A stretch of DNA of 64,000 nucleotides from Paenibacillus sp. FSL H3-0469 (GTDB taxonomy: Bacteria > Bacillota > Bacilli > Paenibacillales > Paenibacillaceae). Below, in pieces: positions 15,661 through 25,200 of this stretch (the stretch's first letter is position 1; every line of letters begins with the position of its first letter). The notes under the pieces were generated by a model. The model had not been told where the DNA came from and ran no database searches. It was given only the letters and a program-made list of their open reading frames with translations. The stretch is from contig NZ_CP150302.1 of the NCBI RefSeq assembly GCF_038051945.1, forward strand, positions 434,001-498,000, given 5' to 3'. The position numbers and the translations under genes were made by a program.

Positions 15661-17079
15661 ATGGGCTATACAAGAGGGAAGAGGATGGAGCCTATGATTA
15701 CGGCCGGACTAGATATCGGAACCACATCCATCTCCGGGCTGCTATACGATTTGGAGAAGCGTACGATTCTGCATAGCCTTACGGAAGCGCAAGCGAGTTT
15801 GCCTTTCAGCCTAAATCAGGAATGGGAGCGGCTGCAGGACCCGGAATTGATTGTGAAGCAGGTGGAACATATACTTGAACGTCTGCTGGCGCACCAGCCG
15901 GAGGTAGCGGGTATTGGCTTAACCGGGGCGATGCATGGGATTGTCTATTTGGATAAAAGAGGAAGAGCTACAGGTCCGCTGTACACCTGGCAGGATGGAC
16001 GGGCGGGACAGCTAACTAGAGGCACGGGCAGTCCAACCTATGCGCAGCAGTTCAGTGACCTTACCGGTTACACTGTAGCTCCCGGCTATGGACTCGCCAC
16101 CCATTACTATAATCTGTGCCAACAGCTTGTCCCGGAAGGAGCAGTCGGCTTCTGCACAATTGCGGACTATATTGTGATGAGGCTCGTGAACGTTGATATT
16201 CCCCTGATCGATGCAACGCAGGCAGCGGGGATCGGGGGCTTCAGTCTGCGGACAGGAGATTTCGATAGAACCGCGATTAGTATGGCCGGGATCGATTGTT
16301 CGTTACTGCCGCAGGTCGTCCCCTCCGGGTCGGCAATTGGTAGCACATCACAAGGCATTCCCGTGTATACCTCGCTCGGGGATAATCAGGCCAGCTTCTT
16401 GGGGAGCGTACCACTCCCTGGCGAAACCCTGCTGCTGAACATCGGCACAGGGAGCCAGCTCTCGGCCTGGCTGCCTCACTGCGTCAACATTCCTTCTGCG
16501 ATGGAGGTACGCCCGTTCCCTGGCGGTGGGGTGCTAATGGTTGGCGCCGCCCTGAGCGGAGGCAAGTCTTATGCCCTGCTGGAGGGATTCTTCCGGCAGT
16601 TGATCACCGCTTACACTGGAGAAGCACCGGCAGATGTCTATTCCCTGATGCTCAGGCTGCTCAGTGAAGAGGTGCCGGGACGCGGCAGCATAGGACTTAC
16701 GGTGAACACACAGTTTCTGGGGACAAGGACGGACCCGGAGAAGCGCGGCAGTGTGGAGGGAATCACGCTGGAGAATTTTACTCCCGGCGGGCTGGCCCAT
16801 GCTTTTCTGCAAGGAATGGTAGATGAACTGTACGGCTTCCTGGCGGATCTGGAACAGCAGGGCGCGGCCACATTCAGCCGCCTTATAGGCTCAGGCAATG
16901 CACTGCGCACGAATCCGGTGCTCTGCGCCAAGGCTGAAGCAGCCTTCGGCCTACCGCTTGAGCTTGGTGAACATGCTGAAGAAGCGGCGTTAGGCGCGGC
17001 GCTCTGTGCCGCTGTCGGCGGCGGTGAGATCTCCAGCTTCAGTGAAGCTGGGGCTTACCTTAAAGCAGAGCCTAGCTGA
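15661..17079 (+). CDS. FGGY-family carbohydrate kinase (sedoheptulokinase-like)
   Basis: A 472-residue FGGY sugar kinase. It has the ATP-binding phosphate-1 motif TAGLDIGTTSISGLLYD, LTGAMHGIVYLD, TWQDGR and an LLNIGTGSQLSAW phosphate-2 motif near 260. A C-terminal LIGSGNALRTNPVL adenosine motif follows. The Q-D-x-R and IGTGSQ pattern resembles eukaryote-like sedoheptulokinases, so sedoheptulose is a guess. Two starts are possible: ATG at 15661 with AGAAGG upstream, or ATG at 15685 with GAGGG upstream; the second places the kinase motif at the usual distance from the N-terminus. It stands alone. Confidence 0.82.
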   Translation: MGYTRGKRMEPMITAGLDIGTTSISGLLYDLEKRTILHSLTEAQASLPFSLNQEWERLQDPELIVKQVEHILERLLAHQPEVAGIGLTGAMHGIVYLDKRGRATGPLYTWQDGRAGQLTRGTGSPTYAQQFSDLTGYTVAPGYGLATHYYNLCQQLVPEGAVGFCTIADYIVMRLVNVDIPLIDATQAAGIGGFSLRTGDFDRTAISMAGIDCSLLPQVVPSGSAIGSTSQGIPVYTSLGDNQASFLGSVPLPGETLLLNIGTGSQLSAWLPHCVNIPSAMEVRPFPGGGVLMVGAALSGGKSYALLEGFFRQLITAYTGEAPADVYSLMLRLLSEEVPGRGSIGLTVNTQFLGTRTDPEKRGSVEGITLENFTPGGLAHAFLQGMVDELYGFLADLEQQGAATFSRLIGSGNALRTNPVLCAKAEAAFGLPLELGEHAEEAALGAALCAAVGGGEISSFSEAGAYLKAEPS

Positions 17080-17221
17080 GTTAACGTGAAGAGGGTTGTT
17101 CTAAAAGTGATTTTCTATGAGCGGCGACGGCCCTTAGCAGAAATCGCCGGAGCCCTGATTGTTCTCCAGTTGCCGAGTGATTTTTTTGTTTGTTGTTTAA
17201 GGATGGAAGAGTCAATTCACG

Positions 17222-17388
17222 CTTAAACAGCGGAGCGGGCAGAACAATTGTGGACAAGCGAAGCGTTCGCCTTTGTGTCCGGATTTTCACCGCTAAGGGG
17301 GGATGAAAAAAATCTGGACACAACAGCGATGGGAACAACGTTCTGTTTGCGGAGCGTCCACCCAAGTGCTCACGTAGATTCTACTCCA
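17222..17388 (+). repeat. Structured ~165-bp interspersed element, copy A
   Basis: This stretch matches 47084-47247 over its whole length in the same orientation. Pairing elements are CAGAAC (17240-17245) with GTTCTG (17340-17345), TTGTGTCC (17273-17280) with GGACACAA (17316-17323), and an inner TTTTCA (17284-17289) with TGAAAA (17304-17309). It lies alone in the 454-base gap between the sugar kinase and a DJ-1-type gene. The remaining part, 17080-17221, shows a CGGCGA/TCGCCG hairpin near 17123 and a T-run near 17184, but no clear gene. Confidence 0.85.
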
Positions 17389-17463
17389 CATTTAAGAGTT
17401 GTCACAAGCAACAGTTTCATGGACCTTGGGACAGTTCCTTCATATCTGTAACCAACCCATCTT

Positions 17464-17491
17464 CCCTGACACCGTCTGTCAGGGGAGTTTT
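17464..17491. promoter_or_regulatory. Perfect inverted repeat followed by TTTT, before a -10 box
   Basis: CCCTGACA-CCGTC-TGTCAGGG (17464-17484) is an 8-bp perfect stem with a 5-base loop followed by GAGTTTT. A TATAAT hexamer is at 17494-17499. It may be a terminator for upstream transcription or an operator for the DJ-1-type gene. Confidence 0.5.
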
Positions 17492-17533
17492 ACTATAATA
17501 GGCTATATCAAATAGTGATGGGAGAGTTGCAAT

Positions 17534-18169
17534 ATGCAAAACAGACAAGCTTATCTATACGTATTCAATACGATGTCAGACTGGGAATACGGGTATTTGG
17601 CCGCTGAACTGAACACAGGAAGATACTTCAAAAAAGGTACAGCACCTTTAAAAGTCATTACGGTATCCGCGAGCAAAGAATCGGTTACAACTATGGGCGG
17701 ACTGACGGTACAGCCGGATCTCACCCTGGATGAGTGTAGTTTGGCAAGCGGCGATCTATTGATTTTGCCTGGAGGGAATACGTGGGGAGAGGCGGAGAAT
17801 CAGCCGGTCTTGGATAGGGCTCACGAAGCGCTCAAGCTCGGTGTGGCCGTTGCTGCTATTTGCGGGGCGACCGCGGCGCTGGCGGATAAGGGTTATCTGG
17901 ATGTTGTGCCGCATACAAGCAACAACCTGGATTATCTGAAAATGGTCAGTCCCGGCTATAAAGGGGAAACTTATCATGAGGATGGGCCTGTAGCTGTCAG
18001 CGGGAAGCTGGTCACGGCATCGGGCATCGCTCCGCTGGAATTCGCGAGGGAAGTGCTAAGGGTCTTAGAGGTATTTGCTCCAGCTACCTTGGATGCATGG
18101 TACAGTCTTAACAAGACCCAGGAGACCGAATACTTTTTCCAGCTTATGGGCTCGTTAGATCAGGGGTAA
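17534..18169 (+). CDS. DJ-1/PfpI family protein (type 1 glutamine amidotransferase-like)
   Basis: A 211-residue DJ-1/PfpI superfamily protein. The nucleophile elbow AAICGATAALAD places the conserved Cys near residue 115. LLILPGGNTWGE near 75 is the usual preceding strand and loop, and HTSNNLDYLK follows as in YoaZ-like proteins. Members act as stress-linked glyoxalases, chaperones or hydrolases; this branch is uncharacterised. GGGAG before the ATG is a suitable ribosome binding site, and TATAAT lies 35 bases upstream. It is monocistronic, and the next gene has its own strong promoter. Confidence 0.82.
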   Translation: MQNRQAYLYVFNTMSDWEYGYLAAELNTGRYFKKGTAPLKVITVSASKESVTTMGGLTVQPDLTLDECSLASGDLLILPGGNTWGEAENQPVLDRAHEALKLGVAVAAICGATAALADKGYLDVVPHTSNNLDYLKMVSPGYKGETYHEDGPVAVSGKLVTASGIAPLEFAREVLRVLEVFAPATLDAWYSLNKTQETEYFFQLMGSLDQG

Positions 18170-18194
18170 ACAGGAAATATTGTAACATCTATCA

Positions 18195-18223
18195 TTGACA
18201 AAAAATATTATATATGCTATAAT
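18195..18223 (+). promoter_or_regulatory. Consensus sigma-A promoter of the methyltransferase gene
   Basis: TTGACA (18195-18200) and TATAAT (18218-18223) are separated by 17 bases and match the consensus exactly. Confidence 0.9.
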
Positions 18224-18248
18224 TTACATATTAGTATTTTGTGTATAT

Positions 18249-18285
18249 AATAAGGTTCTCCTGGCCAGGGGGAATCTTATTTTTT
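18249..18285 (+). terminator. Leader terminator/attenuator before the methyltransferase gene
   Basis: AATAAG...CCTGG pairs with CCAGG...CTTATT across 18249-18281, and TTTTT follows directly. It lies between the promoter and the ribosome binding site (GGAGG at 18288), so full transcription of the gene requires read-through. Confidence 0.75.
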
Positions 18286-18300
18286 ATGGAGGAACCACCA

Positions 18301-19218
18301 ATGAAGCAGAACAAGTCCAGCATAACTGCCTTAGTGTCCGCATTTGGCCGCGCCTATCACAGTCAATTTGACAGTCCGAAGATCATCGATGATTATGTCG
18401 CACAGAAGCTGATATCACCGCAGGAGTTCGCGGACATCCGCAGGAATATGGTGCAAGGGATTACGTTCTTCAATCCTGAGATTGCGGAGAAATACCCGGA
18501 TGATCCTGAAGCCATCTTGAGATGGATTGTCCAGGTTCAGTTATCCCCCACACCGCTGGCACGTGCTGCCTACTGTGAGAGCATAGTGCTGCATGAGATG
18601 AGTCTCGGGCTGAAGCAGTATGTAATTCTTGGTGCGGGGCTGGACAGCTTTGCCTACCGTTATCCTGAACTAGGGGAGCAGCTGGAGATCTTTGAAGTGG
18701 ACGCTCCTGCTACCCAGGCATCCAAACAGCAGAGGCTTAAGGAAGCACAGCTTGCGGTTCCCGGCAATCTTCATCTTGTTCCCATGGACTTCACGGGCGG
18801 ATTCGCTTATCCCAGTCTGCTCGCACAGGGGTTCGATCCTTATGCCTTAACCCTATTCAGCCTCCTGGGGGTATCCTACTACCTCACCAAGGAGGAGAAT
18901 GCCCGCTTGATCAGCGCATTGTTCGCGAATCTGCCTGCCGGAAGCTCCATCGTGCTGGATTATGCAGATGAGCGGCTATGGGAGGAGCAGGGCTTGTCCG
19001 GCCGGGTTAGCAAAATGGTTCAGCTGGCTGCCGCCGGCGGCGAACCCATGCAATCCTGCTTTGCTTACGCGGAGATGGAGCAGTTGCTGGCTGAGGCCGG
19101 TCTGCTGGTCTACGAGCACCTGTCCCCGGAAGCCATCCAGGACCGGTTCTTCGGTAACCGTTCGGATGACCTTGCTGCTTTTGAGACAATTCATTATATT
19201 CATGCGGTCAAGCGGTAG
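18301..19218 (+). CDS. Class I SAM-dependent methyltransferase (Ppm1/LCM-like)
   Basis: A 305-residue methyltransferase of the leucine carboxyl methyltransferase/polyketide O-methyltransferase group. It has AYCESIVLHEMSLGLKQYVILGAGLDSFAYRYPE, with the glycine-rich SAM motif GAGLDSFAYR near residue 113, and IFEVDAPATQASKQQRL with the acidic SAM ribose ligand. The C-terminus ends ETIHYIHAVKR. Secondary metabolite or protein carboxyl targets are typical; the substrate is unknown. ATG at 18301 follows GGAGG with eight-base spacing. A longer in-frame reading from GTG 18241 would pass through the leader hairpin and is not favoured. The leader terminator suggests attenuation. Confidence 0.85.
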   Translation: MKQNKSSITALVSAFGRAYHSQFDSPKIIDDYVAQKLISPQEFADIRRNMVQGITFFNPEIAEKYPDDPEAILRWIVQVQLSPTPLARAAYCESIVLHEMSLGLKQYVILGAGLDSFAYRYPELGEQLEIFEVDAPATQASKQQRLKEAQLAVPGNLHLVPMDFTGGFAYPSLLAQGFDPYALTLFSLLGVSYYLTKEENARLISALFANLPAGSSIVLDYADERLWEEQGLSGRVSKMVQLAAAGGEPMQSCFAYAEMEQLLAEAGLLVYEHLSPEAIQDRFFGNRSDDLAAFETIHYIHAVKR

Positions 19219-19241
19219 CGTCCAGATGTCATAATCCTGCA

Positions 19242-19835
19242 TTAAGGCGTCACTTCATAGATAAAAGCCTCCACCGCCGCGATTGCAACATTCCTGTCGG
19301 GATGGGAGTTGTCAATCTGTGCGACATGCGCAGGCGGAAGCGGCCAGGCTACCGTGCGGCTGCCGAGGGAAGCGCTGAATTGTTCCCAGTGGGTGAACTT
19401 CCACGCATCCAGCGGTGAGCGTCTGCCCTCAATCCGCTGACGGTACACGGCGGCATCCGGCAGGCTTACCATGACTACCTTGACCTCAACTTCCTCTAAC
19501 GTGCACCCTACGCGCGCCAGTTCGCGGCCGATCCACTCCGGATCGGCCGCTTCTTTGGTGAAGGGACCCACCACATAGATATCGCTGGACAGGCCGATAT
19601 TATCGAGCGCGGCATCCATGGTGATGCGGTAGCCGAGATCGCGGCATAGTCTTTTATACTCATCGGAATCTCTGTCGTCAGGGTCAAGCCCGTGCATAGT
19701 CATGATCGCGGTTGCTGCCGGACGCAGCAGAATGTCCATATCGAACACCGCCGCCGGACGCCGGGCCGCAACTGCCTTGGCTAAGGTGGTTTTGCCTGCC
19801 CCTCCGGGTCCGAGAAAAAATACCAGCTTATTCAT
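19242..19835 (-). CDS. P-loop kinase-like protein
   Basis: A 197-residue P-loop NTPase with Walker A FFLGPGGAGKTTLAKA near residue 8. FDMDILLRP occupies the nucleoside-kinase-like position after the second strand, and a RQRIEGRRSPLDAWKF region may form a lid. The fold resembles AAA_33-type small-molecule kinases, including antibiotic phosphotransferases, but no substrate marker is seen. The minus-strand ATG at 19835 has AAGGAG eight bases upstream, which is better than the GTG nine bases further out. It converges with the methyltransferase gene, with 23 bases between the stops. Confidence 0.7.
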   Translation of the reverse strand: MNKLVFFLGPGGAGKTTLAKAVAARRPAAVFDMDILLRPAATAIMTMHGLDPDDRDSDEYKRLCRDLGYRITMDAALDNIGLSSDIYVVGPFTKEAADPEWIGRELARVGCTLEEVEVKVVMVSLPDAAVYRQRIEGRRSPLDAWKFTHWEQFSASLGSRTVAWPLPPAHVAQIDNSHPDRNVAIAAVEAFIYEVTP

Positions 19836-19967
19836 CTGTCTCACTCCTTATCCTACTTGCAAATTCCAGTATAGCAGGCGAATCGTTCAGCGGGAAATGA
19901 TATGATAGATTAACTGTACATTGAAGCAGGAAACGAAGCAGACAGAGGGTATAAGGAGGACAACCAT

Positions 19968-20450
19968 ATGATTACCATCCGTCCCATTGAGCAGAGGGAT
20001 AATGCAGTCATTGAGGGGATTATCCGGGAGTGCCTGATTGAATTCGGCGGTAACCGTGAAGGCTTGGCCTGGGCAGATGACAGCCTGCATGACTTATATA
20101 CCTATTATAATAGCGCGGAGAACCGGGCGTACTGGGTTATTGAAGTGGATGGGCAGGTGCTGGGCGGCTGCGGGATTGCAGCTTTTGACGAAGCACGGCA
20201 GATCTGTGAATTGCAGAAAATGTATCTGTCCGCAGCCATCCGCGGCCAAGGCGTTGCAGCAGGGCTGCTGGATACGGCGCTTGCTTTCGCTAAGCAGCAT
20301 TACCGCAAGTGTTACCTGGAGACGCTGCTGACGATGCAGGCTGCTGGCCGTTTCTATGTCAAGCACGGGTTCAGCCCGCTGGATGGCCCGCTGGCCGGTT
20401 CCGAGCACTATGCCTGCGATGCATGGTATATCCGTGACTTACATATCTGA
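19968..20450 (+). CDS. GNAT family N-acetyltransferase
   Basis: A 160-residue GNAT protein. Motif A is LQKMYLSAAIRGQGVAAGLLDTAL (residues about 77-100), with the R-x-x-G-x-G/A acetyl-CoA loop. LETLLTMQAAGRFYVKHGFSPLDGPLAGS follows, as in the YjgM/PA4026-like group. It acetylates an unknown small molecule or peptide. A strong AAGGAGG site precedes ATG 19968. It diverges from the P-loop gene on the other strand; the spacer of about 130 bases must hold promoters for both, but none stands out by eye. Confidence 0.88.
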   Translation: MITIRPIEQRDNAVIEGIIRECLIEFGGNREGLAWADDSLHDLYTYYNSAENRAYWVIEVDGQVLGGCGIAAFDEARQICELQKMYLSAAIRGQGVAAGLLDTALAFAKQHYRKCYLETLLTMQAAGRFYVKHGFSPLDGPLAGSEHYACDAWYIRDLHI

Positions 20451-20477
20451 TTGCTGTGAAAATATGGATACTATGTA

Positions 20478-21198
20478 GTGTCTTCCACGAAGCTTGTATT
20501 TAACGAAGATGAAGTCAGGCGCCTGCAAACGAAAATCGGTCAGGTGAGTCAGGACACCAACCGGCTGTATCTTCAATTGAAGGGCCAGTCCAGCGGCTGG
20601 GGCGGCATTCCCATGGGCGACCATCTGGTCAAGGCCCAGGTGCTGATTAATAAATTAACCGTAGAAGCGGAGAAATTAGAGGATATCATCCGTGTTGCCT
20701 TGAGAGGCGTAACAGAGATGCAGGAAGAGAATAAACGCCAGGCGGACAGGCTGACAGGCCAATTTAATCTGTTGCTCGCAGCCTTCGGCAGCTTGGGGCT
20801 GCAATCAGCCGCCGGACGGGTGTCTATTCCTGAATTTGTGCAGCGAAGTACGACGAACCTCATCACTTCGATTGCCGCTCTACCCAGAAAAGATGAACTC
20901 AGCAGCGACCCGGTGGTGCAGCAGCTCAGAAATGTCATTTCAGACCTCCGGCCTGTTGACCGTAGAAAGTATCACTGCACTAAGTAAGCTGAACGATATC
21001 TTCGCGGCGCGGAATGAGAATGCCAAGGCACAGATGCCCTTCAAAGTGTATCAGGCATTCGGCAATCAGGCGCAGATGGAGGCTGTTCATGCGAAGGCCG
21101 AGGAGGCCCGGCAGAAGCTGGCTTCTCTAGATGTAGCCAACTATGAATCCGGTAAGGATCTAAGCGCCTACTACGATCAACATTTTCTGTTAGCTTAA
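20478..21198 (+). pseudogene. Frameshifted WXG-like coiled-coil gene
   Basis: The first reading frame starts at GTG 20478 with no clear ribosome binding site and runs 169 codons to 20987. It has a helical N-terminal domain with LKGQSSGWGGIPMG near residue 35, recalling a WXG/LXG-type secretion domain, then long amphipathic helices. From about 20945 the next frame continues with an equally protein-like helical sequence (LTVESITALSKLNDIFAARNENAKAQMPFKVYQAFG) to the stop at 21198. The two halves together would make one protein of about 240 residues. A one-base frameshift near 20940-20965, or an assembly error, explains this. No known toxin domain was recognised. The end overlaps the convergent phosphatase gene. 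Confidence 0.55.
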
Positions 21199-21797
21199 TG
21201 GTTCAAATGCGTGACGTTCGCAAAATCTATTAACTCAAACTTTTCTTCACAATATCTAACTTTAGTTATAGAGCATTCTGGGACCAAATAACTTTGCTCT
21301 TCTATAAAGTTAGGATACTTTCTAGCCAGTTCTTCGTGGTTAAATTCGTTAGCCAAAAAATCTGTAATCAAACCACCATGAGTCACAATAAGAAAACTTT
21401 CATGCGGGTGTCGGTCAGCTAGTTCGAGTAGACATGAAGTCATACGCTCTCCTGCTTTTCTCGCCGAGTCACCGACAGGCGGGGAAAATTCTCTTTCTCT
21501 TGTGCATCGATTCCACATCTCAACAAATTCCTCAAATGTTTGTCCAGATAAATCCCCCCAATTGACCCTCTCCCTTAATCGTATATCCTCAGTTAACGCT
21601 TTTCTTGTTGTTTTGGAAATTATTTCAGCAGTAATCATTGATCTTTTTAGCGGACTATAAACAATTCTAGAAAAGGGGACTTTTTTAAAGTGCTCTGCAG
21701 TCATGTTTGCTTGCTTTAGACCTTCACTAGAAACCAAAACATCACCTATTCCTATTTCTTTTTTTGCATGTCTCACAAGGTAAAAATCCGCGCTCAT
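21195..21797 (-). CDS. Histidine phosphatase family protein
   Basis: A 200-residue member of the phosphoglycerate mutase-like histidine phosphatases. The catalytic motif FYLVRHAKKE (RHA in place of RHG) is near residue 5, YSPLKRSMITAEI carries the phosphate-pocket Arg near 50, and FLIVTHGGLI near 140 gives the second His. LRERVNWGDLSGQTFEE contains a conserved acidic position. The ATG at 21797 is chosen because GGAAGGAATGG precedes it; an in-frame start 33 bases further upstream lacks a site. Its base composition is markedly more AT-rich than the genes on either side, which suggests recent acquisition. Substrate unknown. Confidence 0.85.
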   Translation of the reverse strand: MSADFYLVRHAKKEIGIGDVLVSSEGLKQANMTAEHFKKVPFSRIVYSPLKRSMITAEIISKTTRKALTEDIRLRERVNWGDLSGQTFEEFVEMWNRCTREREFSPPVGDSARKAGERMTSCLLELADRHPHESFLIVTHGGLITDFLANEFNHEELARKYPNFIEEQSYLVPECSITKVRYCEEKFELIDFANVTHLNH

Positions 21798-22210
21798 TTT
21801 ACCATTCCTTCCACTGAAAACGAATAACATATAATTATATATGTGTCTAATTAGATGTTATATTTGTTTAGATGTTTTGGCAAGAAATATTTTATCCTTT
21901 CCGTTCGTATAGCTTGATAAAGCATAGGCAGGGTAAAACTTTATTTCCTTCAAACAATGGTCAGATTCTGCCATAGTTGATCTTTTTTATTCGGGGCTGC
22001 TCTCAATGATCACTTTCATTGAATCACCTATCTTTTCCGTAGAAATAGCTCTTAAAGAGTGCTCTGCATTAAACCTATAATGAGTGTGTATTGCAGAGAG
22101 GGGAGGGTGGGCTGAGTCAGGCTTTGATTTTGTAATAGTTGTAATCGCTATCATTAGAGGGCTGTGAATATCACTGTGTGTCGTTCCACATCAGATTAAG
22201 GAGGAATAGA
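21798..22210. other. AT-rich intergenic region with one inverted repeat
   Basis: About 410 bases without a convincing gene. The only structure seen is TCAATGA-N6-TCATTGA at 22003-22022. The last bases carry the AAGGAGG of the GH87 gene. The low G+C continues from the phosphatase gene. Confidence 0.5.
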
Positions 22211-25200
22211 ATGCGCAACAAGTATGTTACATGGTCGCTTGTAGTTACGCTGCTCATCTCAACGCTCTTCATGGCGGCCGGTCCGCTGACCCGTTCGTCG
22301 GCTGCTGGCGGAACGAATCTGGTACTTAACAAAACCATTACCGCCAGCGGACAATCCCAGAATTATACCCCGGATAACGTTAAGGACAGTAACCAAAGTA
22401 CGTATTGGGAGAGTACAAATGATGCTTTTCCCGGGTGGATTCAGGTCGATCTGGGTACGCTCACCAGTATAGACCAGCTTGTATTGAAGTTACCCGTTAG
22501 CTGGGAGACACGGACGCAGACACTTGCGGTACAGGGCAGTGCGAACGGCACCAGCTTTACAGATATTGCCGGTGCAGCTGCGTACGAATTTAATCCTGCG
22601 GTGGCGGGCAACAGTGTCACGATTAACTTCACATCTGCCAATACGCGTTATGTCCGTCTGCTGTTCAGTGCGAATACTGCGTGGCCTGCGGGCCAGTTGT
22701 CCGAGCTTGAAATCTACGGTGCCAGCTCCCCAACCCCTGCGCCTACAGCCGGGCCTACTACATCACCGGTTCCAGCGGGCACCTATGAAGCAGAAGCTGC
22801 TGCATTGTCCGGCGGAGCGCAAGTGAACACGGACCATGCCGGATACTCCGGTACAGGCTTTGTTGACAACTATCTGACCCAAGGTCCGGCCACCACCTTC
22901 ACGGTCAATGTGGCTTCGGCGGGTACACGGAATGTTACACTGAGGTATGCCAATGCAAGCGGAAGCGCCAAGACGATCAGTATCTACGTGAACGGAGTGA
23001 AGCAGCGCCAGACAACCTTGCCGAACCTGGCGAACTGGGACACCTGGGGCACGAAGACTGAAGCCCTCCCGTTGAATGCTGGCAGTAATAGCATTGCTTA
23101 CAAATACGATGCGGGGGATACGGGCAACATCAATTTGGATCTAATTATGGTAGCGTCTGCAATCATCGCCACGCCCGCACCTTCACCTACAGTAGCTCCA
23201 ACAGCTGTACCTACAGCAACCCCGATCCCTACCAATACAGCGGTTCCTACTTCCACACCTGCTCCATCTGCTACACCAACACCAGTGCCGACAACATCCC
23301 CAACGCCTACAGTCACACCAATTCCAACGGCGACGACTTCCCCTGGTGGCAATATTGCACTGGGTAAAACGATCAACGCCTCCTCCAGCACACAGAATTT
23401 CGTTGCTGCGAATGCGAACGATAACAACACGGCTACTTACTGGGAAGGCAGCGGGAATCCAAGCACCCTTACGCTCGACCTGGGAGCCAATTATACAATC
23501 TCATCAATTGTCCTGAAGCTGAATCCGGCGGCCGAATGGGCGGCCCGGACCCAGAACATTCAAGTACTCGGACACAATCAGAATTCGACGACCTTCAGCA
23601 GCCTCGTTTCAGCTCAGAGGTATACCTTCAATCCGGCTTCAGGCAACACGGTCACCATTCCCGTGACTGCAACCGTTAAGCGGCTGCAGCTTAATGTCAC
23701 TGCCAACTCCGGCGCACCTGCCGGACAGATCGCTGAATTCCAGGTATACGGTACACCGGCAGCGAACCCGGATCTGACGATTACAGGCATGAGCTGGACT
23801 CCTGCTTCTCTGGTGGAGACAGGCAGTGTAACTCTGAATGCAATGGTAAAAAACATTGGCAATGCCGCAGCAGCAGCCACCACAGTCAATTTTTATTTGA
23901 ACAACGAGCTAGCGGGTTCGGCACCAGTAGCGGCTTTGGCGGCAGGAGCTTCGGCATCCGTCTCCTACAATGCAGGAACGCTAACAGCCGGAACTTATCC
24001 GCTCAGTGCCAAGGTCGATGAAGCAGGCCAGATTATTGAGCAGAATGAAAGCAACAATAGCTACGCTAATCCTGCTGCCCTGGTCATTGCTCCGGTGTCC
24101 AGCTCCGACTTGACCGCAGCGACCTCCTGGTCACCGGGAACACCGGCTGCGGGGAGTAACGTGGCCTTCACCGTCAGTCTCAAAAATCAGGGCAACCTTG
24201 CTTCCGCAGGCGGTGCCCACGGAATAACTGTAGCCTTGAAGAATGCCGCAGGCTCTACTGTGCAGACCTTCACAGGCTCCTACACCGGCGTAATTGCTGC
24301 CGGGGCTTCGGTAGAGGTCTCTCTCCCCGGTACCTGGGGTGCAGTGAACGGTAATTACACTGTTACTACGACCATTGCCGCAGATGCCAATGAGGTAACA
24401 ACCAAGCAGGCCAACAACGTGAACACTGTGAACCTGGTCGTATATGCTTTACGCGGCGCAAGCGTTACGTACAGCCGGTATGATACACAGGATGCCAGCC
24501 GCGGCGGCTCGGCGGCGCTGAGATCCGCACTGAATTTCGATCAGACGCTGATTGCCTCCGAGGCTTCGGGACAGAGTTATGTGGCCCTGCCGTCTAACGG
24601 AGCTTATGCCCAGTGGACAGTGAGAGCGGGGCAAGGCGGTGCCGGAGTCACCATGAGATTCACGATGCCGGATTCGGCAGACGGAATGGGTCTTACAGGT
24701 GCGCTTGACGTATATGTGAATGGAACCAAGGCCAAGACCATTCCGCTTACCTCGTATTATGCCTGGCAATACTTTTCTGGAGATCAGCCGGGGGATGCGC
24801 CGGGTGCCGGACGTCCGCTGTTCCGCTTCGATGAAGTCCACTGGAAGCTGGACACGCCGCTTCAGCCGGGGGATGTAATCCGCATTCAGAAGAATAACGG
24901 AGACAGTCTGGAGTATGGTGTTGACTTCCTGGAGATTGAACCTGTACCGGCAGCCATCGCCCGTCCAGCCAACTCGGTATCGGTCACCGATTACGGCGCA
25001 GTGGCAGGTGACGGACAGGACGACCTGGCCGCCTTCAACAGTGCGGTTACAGCCGCCGTCGCCAGCGGGAAAACACTTTATATTCCGGCGGGAACTTTTA
25101 ATCTGAGCAGCATGTGGGTCATTGGCTCGGTCAGCAATATGATTAACAACTTCACGGTCACCGGTGCAGGCTATTGGCACACCAATCTGCAATTTACGAA

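Noticed and set aside
17081..17365. Minus-strand frame of 94 codons in the gap with copy A of the structured element
   Set aside because: It runs through the repeat stems and has no start site or recognisable protein features.
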